Position numbers and translations under genes: made by a program
Assembly: GCA_032173965.1 (NCBI GenBank)
Contig: CM063295.1
Coordinates: forward strand, 868,001-932,000
Direction: 5' to 3'
From: Sitta carolinensis
Lineage: Eukaryota > Chordata > Aves > Passeriformes > Sittidae
Length of the DNA stretch: 64,000 bases
Shown: in pieces, positions 35,426 through 47,260 of the stretch
How positions within the stretch are numbered: position 1 is the first letter of the stretch
How the letters are laid out: each line of letters starts with the position of its first letter
The notes under the pieces: generated by a model
The model's input: the letters and a program-made list of their open reading frames with translations, nothing else
Told to the model about the DNA's origin: nothing
Database searches by the model: none

Positions 35426-36918
35426 ATTTAAATCCAGGCACGATGTAAACTGGCATTTTTTCCCCTCTGAAACCCTAAAGGCCTGAGCTCCCACCTACAC
35501 AAGGGACCTTTTCTCTCCTTTGGTTCATCCCCCCCAGCTGCAATTCACCCCTTCTCCCCAGCTGAACAGAAGAGGGTCTGAGGAGCTGTGACCCTTTAGG
35601 GTCCCCCAGCCTCAGGGCCAGCACCTCATTACAGAAGAAATGGAAATTTTTTACTTGAGAACTTGATAAAAGATTATTTCCCCTGTCAGGCACTGAGGGC
35701 AGTGTGTCTGCAAGAAAAGGTTCAGCTGGGGTGGCACTTCATGTTTGTGATTCTTGTTTTAATGCATTGATTTTAATTGATGAAATCAGGCTCGGGGAAG
35801 AAATGTGCTCTCAGCTGCATCAGGTGCCTGGATGAGGGAGCTCTGCCACGCTGCCCAGACTGTGTGAGGGCAGAGGGTGCCTTGTCCTCTGGCACTGCTC
35901 TGCGCCCATGCTGGAAATAGATAGATGCTCTTTCATGCCAGTCTCTCCTGAAAGCTTTACTTTTACAAGAAGTAATTTTAAAGATAAGCCAGACAAATTA
36001 AATAAACCTCTTGAAAAATTAAAGGAAAAGGGTAATTTAACACAGAGTTAATAAAGGTAATAAATATTATGCTGAGTAGCTGCAGAACAGACTGGACAGA
36101 TGGCTGGAGCTTTTGCTTGAAATTTTCACATCCTTCTTTCCTCACCCACCCACTGTGAACATTTCCCTCCTCTTCTGCCCTCATCCTTTCACCTCATCCA
36201 AGGTGCCCAAGCACTTCCCATTCTTCTGTGTAGAGCAATCACCTCACTCAGTCCCAGAATACCTCTGTGAGGGAGGGAGGAGTGTGGCAGCACACACTAC
36301 CTAACATTGCACAACAGCTCAGGCCTGGAGCAAAGGATAAACTTGGGGTTGGCTTGGAAGTAAGCTGGGTTATGTGGGACAAGGCAGCCAAGCTGGAATT
36401 CAGAATAAGTTCCTCAGCTCTGGGTCTGTGAGCAAGCTGGCCCTTGTGGGTTTGACTGCACTTTAGGAAGGCACAGTCCTAGCCTGGCAGCACCAGCCAG
36501 TGCTGGACTGAGCAATGGGCTTGATCTTGGCTTGGCATCTCTGCCAGCAGCACCTTCTTGACATCTTCATATTTCCAGGAAACTTTGGAAGAGGGCCCAG
36601 CCTGCCAGACAGCTTTTTTGAAATTGGGAAACCAATCACAGTTCTAAAAAATGGTATTGCCTCTGTGCAGCATGTTCTGTGCACACATGTGAGGCACGGC
36701 TGGCAGCCCAGAACCCAGACGGGGCAGTGCTGCAGGGCTGGAGCAGCCCCAGGGCTGGGGGCAACTGCACTGAAAGGGGACCCCAGAACCTGGCACCAGA
36801 CTGTGCTGTGCCAGCACTGCACACAGCAGGGACCTCAGCTCCACCTGGCTCATCCGGGGGTGACACAGGGCCACAGGTGACACTGGGAAGACAAGCACTC
36901 AGAGAAGCTTATTGTACT
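35426..36918. other. Unannotated interval
   Basis: Unique non-coding sequence, AT-rich around 35940-36060. No gene recognised. Confidence 0.4.
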
Positions 36919-36919
36919 G

Positions 36920-37110
36920 AAGCTGGTGAGGCCCTGGCACAGGTTGCCAAGAGAAGCTGTGGCTGCCCCATCCCTGAAAATATTCAAGGATGGGATTGGA
37001 TGGGGCTGGGAGCAACCTGGGAGGGTGAAAGATTTCAGGGGGTAGAAAGGTGATCTTTAAGGTACTTTCCAACACAAACCTTTCTGTGGTTTTATGATTC
37101 TGTGACTCTA
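36920..37110 (+). mobile_element. CR1 LINE 3' fragment
   Basis: Sense-strand CR1: 'GAGGCCCTGGCACAGGTTGC', 'GAAGCTGTGGCTGCCCCATC', 'GGATGGGGCTGGGAGCAACC', tail 'TTTTATGATTCTGTGACTCT'. Confidence 0.86.
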
Positions 37111-38400
37111 TTTGGTGATGGGAATGGCCTGGCCAGAAGAGCTGGTCTGGGGACAACCAGCATGGGGAAGCATCCAGACCCCCCACGCACCCAGAGATGT
37201 CACCATGAGCAGCACTTGTTGGTGTCTCCCTCTGTCACAGGGGTTTTGTGTCCCAGCAGCCTTCACAGCCCCACAGATGTGCTGCCAACCACGCCAGCAG
37301 TGAGGGGAAGGGGTTTGTGATCTCGAGCCTGAGAATGTGTCCCCATGTCCACATGGTGCTGCGGGCCACAGGGTTGGGAACAGGGAGGTACCTGCAGCAG
37401 TGAGACCCCAGACCCCCACCCATCAGCATTGGTTTCAAGCACACCGAGAGCCCTGCCCAGGACTAACAGCTCTATGCTCAGCAGCCTCAGCAGCATCAGT
37501 GATGATCTGCCGTTCCCCAAGGATTACTCCTCCTGTTCCTCCACCACCATCAAAGCTCTTCAGCTAAGGACAGGCCCAACTGAGCTGCTCTCCCGCAGGG
37601 AGGGAAGGAAGTGCTGGCCATGAAAGCTTTAAGCTCATTAGCTGCCAGTGGAACAGCAATTAGGTTGATTTGTGCAGGAAGCACAGTGGGATCAGTCTTT
37701 CTTCCTCAGGCACCACCAACAGAGAAGGGAGAGCTCCCATCACGCCTCTGGTGCAGAATAAAGAGTACTGAGGAAGAAAGGGCATGCTGGATACCAGCTC
37801 TGCCACGGAGATCTACAGCAGGATCTGAGCCACTGCCACATGGAAAGGGACAGGAGAGCAGGAGAGCAAGTGGCTGGCTCTGGGTGATCCCCAGGTCCAT
37901 GCTGGGAGCACAGGTAAGGAAGGAGGATGGTGAAGTGGTTGAACCAGCCTGGGTCAGGTTCATCTGCCCCAGATCCCATTGACTGTCCTGAGTGGAGTTT
38001 TACTCAGGACTTTTGCTCCTCACTCACAGTGCCATCAGCATAGAAAAATCCAACAGTGTGTCACAAGTGAGCCCCAATGCTGGAACAGCGGGCAGACAAA
38101 GGGGCTGCAGCATCACTGCCCTGACTGAGGGTCCCAAAAGAACTTGATCCCCATTTTGCCCCTCCATCCCTGCCCCATATGGTGCCAGACAGGTGTGAGT
38201 TGGCATGGGGTATCCTTCAGAGCAGGCAGCAACAGAGAATGGGGCACCCAGCACCTGCTTTCTAACAGTCACTAAACAATCTCTGAGCTTCCTTAAGTGG
38301 GACCACACCTCAAAACCTCTCCTTTGCAGTCCTCAAGCCTCCAAGGTGGGACCAGACCTCAAACTTCATTCTTCTCTCCAGGGAAGAACATATTATCATA
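37111..38400. other. Unannotated interval
   Basis: Moderately GC-rich non-coding sequence. Open frames stay below about 125 codons and match nothing I recognise. Confidence 0.4.
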
Positions 38401-38537
38401 TAATCATAGAGTAAAAGAATGGTTTGGATTGGAAGGGACCTTTAAGATCACCTAGTGCAACCCCCTGCCATGGGTAGGGACACCTTCCACTAGACCAGGT
38501 TGCTCCAAGCCCCATCCCACCTGGTCTGGAACAGGGA
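38401..38537 (-). mobile_element. CR1 LINE 3' fragment
   Basis: Reverse-strand CR1 tail: 'AATCATAGAGTAAAAGAATG', 'TTGGAAGGGACCTTTAAGAT', 'GGGACACCTTCCACTAGACC'. Well preserved. Confidence 0.88.
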
Positions 38538-41500
38538 AGTTTATCAGATTATCACAGGCAAAACCAGAAAGTGGCAATATGGCCCTGGTCTGTGCCTTTA
38601 CTCCTAATCCCAAAAGTTCTGGGTCTTGAGACAAACGAATGTTTCCTACCCACACCTCCAGCAAAACCTTCTCTCCTGCTCATGCATAAGCTCCTGCCTG
38701 AGCTGTGGCTGGCATGGCAGAGGCACCACGTGGGAGCCCATGGTGCAAGTGCCACCTGCCTTCCCCTGAGCCATCCTCCTTGTCCTCACAGGATATTCCT
38801 GGTACAAGCTGTTTTCTTCATGCCTCTAGGGGAAAATAATAGGGGCCCTGGGCTGTACAGAGGTGTTGTGGGGCTTTTTCTGGAAAGCTGCTAGCTGAGG
38901 GTTGTGAGGGAACATGTCGAGATAATTGGGGAAGATGAGCCTAATCTCATTTTTTTGTTGTGAAAAGGGTGTGAAGAAGAGAAAAGGAGATGTACTGGTA
39001 AATTACTATCAGGGCTGCTATAGTAACACGGCTTTAAAGATTGCCTCGTTGGCCTCCTTGGGGCTATAGAAAGCTCTTCAGATTGTTCTGTAGTTTTCCA
39101 CTCTCTCCTGGTGCAGGCTGGCCAGGGCTGCCTCGTGCCTGTCGACTGTGCCAGCCATGAATCCACCACCATTCTCATCCCAGCAGTGCCAGCCCTGGGT
39201 GCAGGAAAGGTTCAGGGGAAGGAAGGGACTCAGTCCCAGATAAGTTTGTTAAATTTCTCCCTTCAGGCTCACAGAGAATTTCAGGGAAGTACCTTTACTC
39301 ACTTATTACTTCTTTTTTCTCCCCCATTCATTACCCTGACTCATTTTCCTGTAGGGAGTCAGAGAGGGATCCCAGACAAGGCAGCTGGTGCCTCACGGGC
39401 TCCCAGTGCAGCACCAGACCTGGGAGGATGGGGAGCAGAGTCCAAGGGGATGTGCAGCCAGAGCCTCCCTTGGCCAGCACAATGCCCTGACCCGAGCCCT
39501 GTCCTGAGCCTGGACCTGAGCCCTGTCCTAAACCCAGACCTGAGCCTTGACTGCCCCTGACATGAGCCTGAGCCCTGTGCTGGGCCATGTCCTGAGCCCA
39601 TCTTTGGCCCTGCCAGCAGGTGCTGGGGTGCACAGTGCCCAGAAAGGGCTGAACCCACACAGAGACATGTGAGACGTGAGTCAAGGGGGGCATCGTCACT
39701 TGCCACAATTTATGCAGTTCCCTAAGAGTCACTTCCCACCCCTAAAGGGAACAGTTTCCCTCCTTATTTTAAAGGAAACCCCAAACATCTGTGCAGCAGT
39801 GCAGTGGCCCCAGTCCAAAGTGCTATCAGATGCCTCAGCTGTGACCATGGGAAAAAGTTTTCTCCTCCAATCTCGCATTAAGCTGCTAGAGTTTGCCCCT
39901 TACACATGGACCATTTCTATTTCTGAGTAGCTCTCCAGCCCTCATCCCTGAGCAGCTTCTACTTCCCTCTGCATCATTGACAGCTGCCCTTGTTTCCAGC
40001 ACAGTCAGGCTCCAGGTCAGATGTGTTGCTTCAGAGTATTTGTTGGAAAAATAGGATTTAACAGGATTTTTGGCTCCAGCAAGTACTCATTAACCTCTGT
40101 CTTCTCCTTCCACTCATAAATGCATTTAATTTCTCTTCAACACCAACTTAACATAGGTGGAGGTGTCCGTGTTTTATGCCTTTGTTTCTTTGGAATCCAC
40201 TGGGATGGAGAAATGCTAATATGTAATTTCTGCAGGAGGGAGAATGTGTTAACAGCCAACCCCCTCAAAGGGCCCCAGATTAATTTAGTTAAAACTAAAA
40301 CTAAAGGGCTGTGTGAATTCAGTGAATTCTGCCACGAGCAATGGGAACTCAATAGATGTGCTGGTACATGGCTTCACCGTTGAAGAGTTTTCAGTAATTT
40401 CACTGCAGATTCATAGAAATAATTGGTCTCACTCTTTAATAAAATAGCACCTAAGGTGAAAATTAATTTCAGATGTGTCCCTGTGCTGATGAACTCAAGG
40501 TCTTCTTGCAATATACTGAAACCAAGTACAAGCAGATTAAGATTTGGCTCCCAGCACATGTGGCAATGCAGTCCCTCAGAAGCAGGGAGTGCCAACACTC
40601 GATATTCCCTGGGCACACACAGGTAGCCCCAGCAAGGAGAGGAAAGCCCCTGCCTTCTGCAGGTGTAAATCTCAGCTGCAAGCAGCCCTGGACTATCAGA
40701 CACACGTTTCCCCCAGGGGGTACCACTTCCCCTCTGGTGCCCCAGATTTGTGTGCAGCAACTGGAGAAATTCCTCTTTGCCACAGAGCCCACCTGTCCCC
40801 AGTGCAGGAGGAGGGAGCAGCTCTCCCAGACTGCCACTGCTCAGAGCACAGAGTGTGAGCAGCCAGACTGTGGAAGGAGGACATTCCTAGTCTTACTAAA
40901 AAACCACTATTTTTTTTCTTCATGTTTTAGTGAAAGCGTGCCCAGAAGGTTCTTCTGTTTCTGTTACAAAATTTTTCAGGGCTTACCACGACATGGTTGT
41001 TATTCATCTGTTTTCAGGCTTGTGAGCTGAAGGGTAAAGTTTTATTTACATCTTCTCAGAGGATAGGACTCAGCCTTGGGGTTCCATGCATATTTACATT
41101 CAATGCTAAATATGCAGGCATATTCCTCTTGACATTTCACTTGGTTTCTCACTGAGAACAGGAATCTCCCCATCCTCTTGTTTAAGCATTGTGCAATAAC
41201 CAGATGGAAAACAGCCCTTGGCTATGAGAGAGAGCTGAATATCTGACATGCAAGTTTTGCTCTCTAAGAAACTGCTGCTGGTTGCTAGCAGCTGGTGTTG
41301 GGTTCAATTTCTCCATGATGATAAGGCAGTAAATGTAAGGAACTTTCCTGTTGGAGATAAAAGATGGCTTTAAGGCAGATGCTTTGCCTTTAGAACTGGA
41401 CATCTGGAACTGGTTTCAATTTTTGCTGTAGATCCCACATGTGACTTATCTAAAGCCTTTGCTTTTCATCTTGACATCTCCTGCTGAAGCTCTGAGTACT

Positions 41501-43530
41501 AGGGCAGGGACTGCAGGGCCTTGTGTCAGAAGATGATTTAAAAGGCAGCCCTTGGATGCTGTGATAAGGTCTGGTGATGATTCATCCTAAATGGAAGCCA
41601 TCTCTGTTTGGAAGCTGGCACAGCTGCTGCCCTTTGAAATGCACCTCTCCAACCTGTGCTCCCCTTGGAGACAGGACTGACACCGAGGAAGCTTTTGTGG
41701 CACAACCCTCACTTGAAATTTGTAAAGCTTTTCAGTTTTTTGGGAAAGGCTGAAAATATCTCTCTAAAGGCTTCCCATTGCTCCTATCTCACTCTTCCCT
41801 GTTGTGTAAGGACAGGTGAGTGTTTCTTTCCTAAGTGTGTCTTGCTGGCTCCCCCAAACTTCAGAGAAGTTCAGTATCAGAAGACTTTTAATCTGTGGGT
41901 CCTAACTTTGCCTGAAGTCTGGCAGAATTGGAGACAGCTCCATCTGGGAGAGGGGAGGGATGGGGCTGCACTCACACGTCTCTTCAGAGTAGGCTTGTAG
42001 CAGTTCAGCCTGTCCTGCTGCTCTGGAGGCTGCCTTCCTCTGTGAAGCTCTAGCCTTACATCCAATTAAACCACTTAATCTCCAAATCTTCAAGCTGTAG
42101 AGACAAAAAGCTCTAAACGTAGAATAGAATGTAAATAGATCCATCAGGGTCTGTCTCCAGACTGCACAGCTGATGTACCTCATGGTGCCTGGCTAGCGGA
42201 GCAGAGCGAATGCAGATGCTGGGACAAGTGACTGACCCAAGTGCCCATCTGTTTATCCAAGCCTCTGCTGATCAAAGCATGGAAGGAAGGTGAGGCAGAT
42301 GAGCTGGAAATGGCTGTTTCACCCTCTCAAACGGCACCTGAGGAAACTTCAGTTGTGTCTAAAAAATATAGTCTAAGCCCACTCCACATCACAGGAGCTG
42401 TTGTATGTTATTCATCTTCTTCTTGATGCCCACATTGTCAGTATTCGATTTCTGTTTGTCACTTTTGCCTGACAAAAAGATGTCAAGCTGGTATTTAGTG
42501 CAGCCTTGAGAATGTTTATTGTGTATTGTGCCATCACTTTAATGTTCATGAAGTGCTGGGCTGCAGAGCAGTGCTATCGACTGGGGATGAGAGCAAACCC
42601 CCGCAGCAGACGCACAAACTGCAGCTTTGTGCCAGATGTTTCTCACCACAAACTGCTTTGTGGTGCTGGCAAACTCAGGCTGGCCAGGCAACACTGTACA
42701 CATAAGCAATCCCTCCTGAAACACAGAATATAGTGAGTTCTCCAGGGAGTGCTCAAGGCCCCTGCCCAAGTCACAGGTGTTGGATCTGGAGTTTCCAGCT
42801 GGATGGCTCAGGTGAATACTTTTACTGGGCTTCTAACACTTGCCTGAATTGGGGGCTACCTCTGCCAGATCTTAAGCTGAAAGAACAAAAATTCTGGCCC
42901 AAGATTTGATGAGAGATTCTCAGGAGGGATCAGAGAACTGCACTGGCAGTGCTCCGGCCCCAGTGCAGGATGATGACCATGGCTCTGCTGGCAGAGGCTA
43001 TGCCCAAGGCTGTTCTCCTGCTGATGGAACTGATCAGAGAGGAGGCTCAGCCTGCCCGCAGTCATGCAGAATTCCCTTGGTACATTCCCAGGAGGAGCCT
43101 GTTAATCCCATTGACCTGGCTTGACTTCAATCAACACAGGAACACTCTGCCTACGCAGGTTGTTCTGATACTGTTGCTTGGCTGCAGCAGGGGTTCCCAT
43201 CTTTTTTAATATATGTGTTTTGTAAATGCAGTGTCACAGACACCTTCTGCCTAGGCAGTTCTACATGCCTTGCTCCCAGTGTCCATCCCTGGCAGTGTCC
43301 TGGCTTTTTTCTTCAATAACAGAATTTTTAGTCTCACAGGTTTTGGGTATCTGACTCTCTGTAGCCTTGGAGCCCTTGATGAAGACATAACACCGTCCAG
43401 CTGGATGTCAGTTAAATGTCCCCAGGTGACTTTGAGCAAAGAGAAATTGCTAACCATCAGCCTTGTGGTGGTGCATGCACAGCTGCACCCAAAGGATAGT
43501 GGTGGCCCCATACCTCAGCGACATGTGTGC
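38538..43530. other. Unannotated interval, five kilobases
   Basis: Mostly unique non-coding sequence. At 39480-39600 there is a short degenerate tandem repeat of the 'GACCTGAGCCCTGTCCT' type, about 20 bp per unit. No exon with convincing family similarity is seen. Confidence 0.4.
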
Positions 43531-43539
43531 AGTTTTGGA

Positions 43540-44005
43540 GAAAATAGAAGAAAGATATAAAGGGATTGGAGAGTGTCCAGGGCAGGGCTATGAAGATGGT
43601 GAAGCCTCAAGTGGAAGCCAGCTGAGGACTGGCAGAGGGCACTTGGTCTGTTCAGTTACAGAAGACTGAGGGGAGACCTCCTTGCAGTCTGCAACTTCCT
43701 CATGAGGGCAAGTAGAAGGGCAGGAACTTATCTCTTCTCTTTGTCAGGGACCACTGACAGGACCTGAGGGAATGGCCTAAGTTGTGTCGGGGAGGTTTAG
43801 GTTGGATATTAGAAAAAGGTAATTCCCCAGAGAGTGGCTAGGCACTGAACAGGTGGCCTAGGGAACTGGTCACAGCACTCAGCCTGACACATCAAGGAGT
43901 GTTTGCACAAAACCCTCAAAACCCTCAGGTGGGATTCTTGTGGCTGTGCTGAGCAGAGCCAGGAGTTGGACTTCACTGACCATTGTGGGTCCCTTCCTCC
44001 CCTTG
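43540..44005 (+). mobile_element. CR1 LINE 3' fragment (diverged)
   Basis: Sense-strand CR1, more diverged than most here: 'CCAGGGCAGGGCTATGAAGA', 'ACTGAGGGGAGACCTCCTTG', 'TTTAGGTTGGATATTAGAAA', 'GAGCAGAGCCAGGAGTTGGA', 'CATTGTGGGTCCCTTCC'. The tail is lost. Confidence 0.8.
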
Positions 44006-44230
44006 TTCCATGGGAGCAGAGCTTGACCCCCACCTGGCTGCACCCTCCTGTCAGAGAGCTGACGAAAGTGAGAAGATCCCCCTGAGTGTCCTTTCCCCCA
44101 GGATGAGCCCCCCAGGCTCCCTCACCCCTCTGCACAGGACATGTGCTGCACACCCTGCCCAGCTCCCTTCCCTTCCCTGCACACGCTCCAGCCCCCCAAG
44201 GCCCTCCCACAATTGAGGGGCCCACTGACT

Positions 44231-44790
44231 TGTGTGTTGTTATGGCTTGTATTTTTTTATTTTGTTGGTTTATTGTTAATGGTTTTCATATTGGTTTGTT
44301 CTGGTGTTCCCCTATGTGTACTCCCAAATTGGTTTATCCCTGAAGGTTGTATCCTCCCTTAAGGTACCCTTTACAGCAATCCCCTCCCTTTAGTCCTTTC
44401 CCTATCAATCGTTGCTACCCTGCCCCTTGTTCTGGTCCCTTCCATGTCACTCCTGCCTTGAACCAATCCTTTGAGTGTTCCCCCTGCCCCGGGGGTTCCT
44501 GGGGGCTCCCTATCTTCCACACCCCATTGGGACATGTGACCTGTTCTGTCCCCCCACCTTCTGTAATTTACCTCAGGCTGTGCCGTGACCCTCCTTACCC
44601 CTCCCCAGATGCTTCCCCATTGGTTTATGGTTTCTACTCTCCCCTCAAATTGCCCCGGGGCTCTCCTGTTGTGACCCCTTCAGCTCCAATAAACCTTTCC
44701 TGCTGGACCCTCATACAGAGAGCCTCCTCCTCCTCCTCCTCCTTTACCTGCCCCCTGACGTGGGTGGCAGACCCTGCACTGTGGAGCGAG
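44231..44790 (+). mobile_element. LTR-like element
   Basis: It begins near TGTGTGTTGTTATGGCTTGT with a T-rich start, continues through a C/T-rich body, and has AATAAA at 44688-44693 followed by a (CCT)7 run at 44723-44743. This order resembles the U3-R-U5 of an avian ERV LTR. There is no clear target-site duplication and no attached retroviral genes. Borders are approximate. Confidence 0.5.
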
Positions 44791-45003
44791 TGGCTCTAAA
44801 GGTTCAGCCGTTGGTAAAACCCCACACCACGGCTGATCCTCTGAGCCAGCCCTGGCTCTGGCAAGCTGCATCAGTCTGTCATTTCCCTGTAGGCAGGAGA
44901 GGAGGCTGTGCCAATGAGGGCTGCTCAACTGTTAGGCGACTGAAGGGTGCTACTTTTCTTATTATTCCTATATTTAGATTAAAGAAGACAGCATCAGCTC
45001 AGG

Positions 45004-45124
45004 AAAGAACTATATCATGACAGTGTGTACAATAATAAATGTCAATAAATATACCAGTAGAAAAAGAACTATATCATGACAGTGTGTACAATAATAAATG
45101 TCAATAAATATACCAGTAGAAAAA
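45004..45124 (+). repeat. Exact 59-bp tandem duplication
   Basis: Two adjacent copies of an AT-rich 59-mer containing 'GAACTATATCATGACAGTGT' and 'ATGTCAATAAATATACCAGT'. The second copy begins at 45063. I find no difference between the copies by eye, so the duplication is recent or is an assembly artefact. Confidence 0.93.
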
Positions 45125-45667
45125 TTGAGGCTGGAAAATAGAATATGATTTGTGACTGTCAGAAGTACAGGGCTCTGGAAGAGCTTTTCAGAGCCTCAAG
45201 TTTTAACATGGAGTTGGAGCAGCACACGCAAGGCAGTTCTGTGATGTGATTAAATCTGTTCGCTTCACCCCAATGCCATCCATGACTTTGCCAGTCTTCT
45301 TCCACACAGGTCCTGCAATCTTCCAACACACTGCTTCACATTATCCCAACCTCTGTCCTAATTCCATGCATTCAAGTGATCTTTCCTATCAGTTGTGAGC
45401 TCTGGAAATACAAGTTTGCTCTGCAACCAAAACAGTTCTCTTTTTTACTGGGTTTGCATTGCAAAAAAGGAGAAAACTTGGAGAGAAGTTGAGCCCAGGA
45501 AGAAGGTGCAAGAATGGGGGGGGGGGAAAAGTTTTAAGACTTAGTTTTATTTCTCATTATCCTATTCTTATTTGATTGGTAATAAATTAAACAGTTTGAA
45601 AAGTGAGTCTGTTTTACCTGTGACAGTAATTGCTGGGTGATCTCTCCCTGCCCTTATCTCAATCTCA
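45125..45667. other. Unannotated spacer
   Basis: AT-leaning non-coding sequence with a G10 run near 45517. No gene seen. Confidence 0.4.
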
Positions 45668-45720
45668 ATATATATATATATATATATATAATATATATAT
45701 TTTTTGTATATATATTATAT
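45668..45720. repeat. TA-rich microsatellite
   Basis: Alternating TA over about 25 bp, then an interrupted ATATAT/TTTTTGTATATATAT continuation. Confidence 0.85.
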
Positions 45721-46466
45721 TTCCTCTCCCCTGTCCATCTGAGGAGGCGACTGGTGGCTTTGTTGGCACCTGGCTCCCAGTCAGGGACAGCTCACCTCAC
45801 CTCTGGGACTGCAAGATTTGAGCAAAGCAAGTGCTGAAGTGCAAGACTGCAGCAACATCAATGAGCCCATGGGAGGTCAGAGGAGGCAGGAGGAAAGCAG
45901 GTGCCTGCTGGCTCCTGAAACAGCTGTGCTGTGCATCTGAAGGTGCAGGGTGGTACAGAGAGCCTGGAAACACCAAAATCTGATAGTTCTCCAAACACAC
46001 ACACACACAAACACCTTGTGCTCTGATGCAGAGAGGAGCTGTAGAGATACAAGGAGTTGTTGTTATGCTGAAAGTGTTCCTGGGAAGGAGGAGATAAAAA
46101 CTGCTCTTCACAAATGCAGGAGCAGGCAACCTTCTTGACAGTGAATAAAAAATTGGTAGTCAAAAGAATTATAATTAAAGCAATTACCATCTTCTCTGCA
46201 TACACACACCCTGCATGTTTCATAAAGGCTAATGGAGTGCAGTGCCGGGCCTTGATGGATAATCATGAGGGACTGGATTACTTCCTCACCCAATCTTCAG
46301 CTAATGACTTTAACTCATTTTTTTGAACTCAATTTGTACTGGCTGTGGTTATGGAGAGACTATTCAGCAAAGGAAAGTGGGTTCACAAAGTTATTGCTCC
46401 CTGTGAGTATTTAAACCAGACTCGGAAGCAGTGGATGTGATGTTTGGTTGTTTGGCTCTGTGTCAT

Positions 46467-47136
46467 TGTCCTAGTTTAGGGCAAATTTGGGAGAAAACCT
46501 CCAAAGGGGGACCCCTCCAGAGAGCAAACCCACACAGCCCCTCCCCACAACTGGTTTGGGAATGATTCCTTGGAGAGAAGTGGAAAGAACTTGTTTATTT
46601 AACAGGCACAGCACTCCCTGGTACACAAAATGAACAATCCCAGATGAGAACACTCTTTCACCGCTCAGAAAAAGATGACAAATTCAGAAAGTCTCTCTTG
46701 GGGGTGGTCGTTCTGTTGTCAGTCCCTCTGGCACTGGGGATGGCTGCTGCAGGACACAAGGGGCAAATCTCAGTGTTTCTCAGGTCCCAGTCCAGAGCAG
46801 GTTCCAGTAGCTACAAGAAAAGGAAAAGGGAAAAAAAAACCCCAAAGCAAGAGCAAAGCAGGAGCAAAAGCAGAAGCCAGAGCTAGAGCCAAGCAAAAAG
46901 AGCCCAGCAAAAACCCAAAAGCCACACTGTGTACTGCCCCGTCTCTGTGTCCCACCAGTCGTGGCGGGAGCAGGCTGATAACAGAACCAAACCCAAACAT
47001 TTGTCCTTCACAGCCAGTCTGGAAGGCACAGAACAGAATATCCAGGAGTTCTACTGCCGCAGCCTCATGGGGGTCCTGCCAGGCCAATGCTCACTCCAGA
47101 GCATTTGAAGCTTTTCTCCTTTTATTCTTCCACTGT

Positions 47137-47188
<52 letters not shown>

Positions 47189-47260
47189 CTTTTCTTTTTT
47201 TTTCCCTTGCAATTTTCTTCTTGAAAATGGCGTCAGGCTGACATCTTGAAACCCCATCAG
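46467..47260 (-). mobile_element. LTR-like block, probably reverse strand, with a 47-T tract
   Basis: The left edge TGTCCTAGTTTAGGGCAAAT resembles the terminus of a common passerine LTR family. On the reverse strand an AATAAA (complement of TTTATT near 46595) lies about 120 bp before this edge, as U5 would require. The interior has a purine-rich GAGCAAAAGCAGAAGCC-type stretch and a run of 47 T (47142-47188). The right border is not resolved, and nothing retroviral is encoded. Confidence 0.45.
47142..47188 (+). repeat. Poly(T) tract, 47 bases
   Basis: Uninterrupted T47, followed by CTTTTCTTTTTTTTT. On the reverse strand it is a long poly(A). The length is easily mis-assembled. Confidence 0.95.

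Noticed and set aside
46804..46900. AGCAAAGCAGGAGCAAAAGC-type tandem repeat or Arg/Lys/Gln-rich peptide
   Set aside because: An irregular purine-rich stretch inside an LTR-like block, with no consistent repeat unit or protein family.
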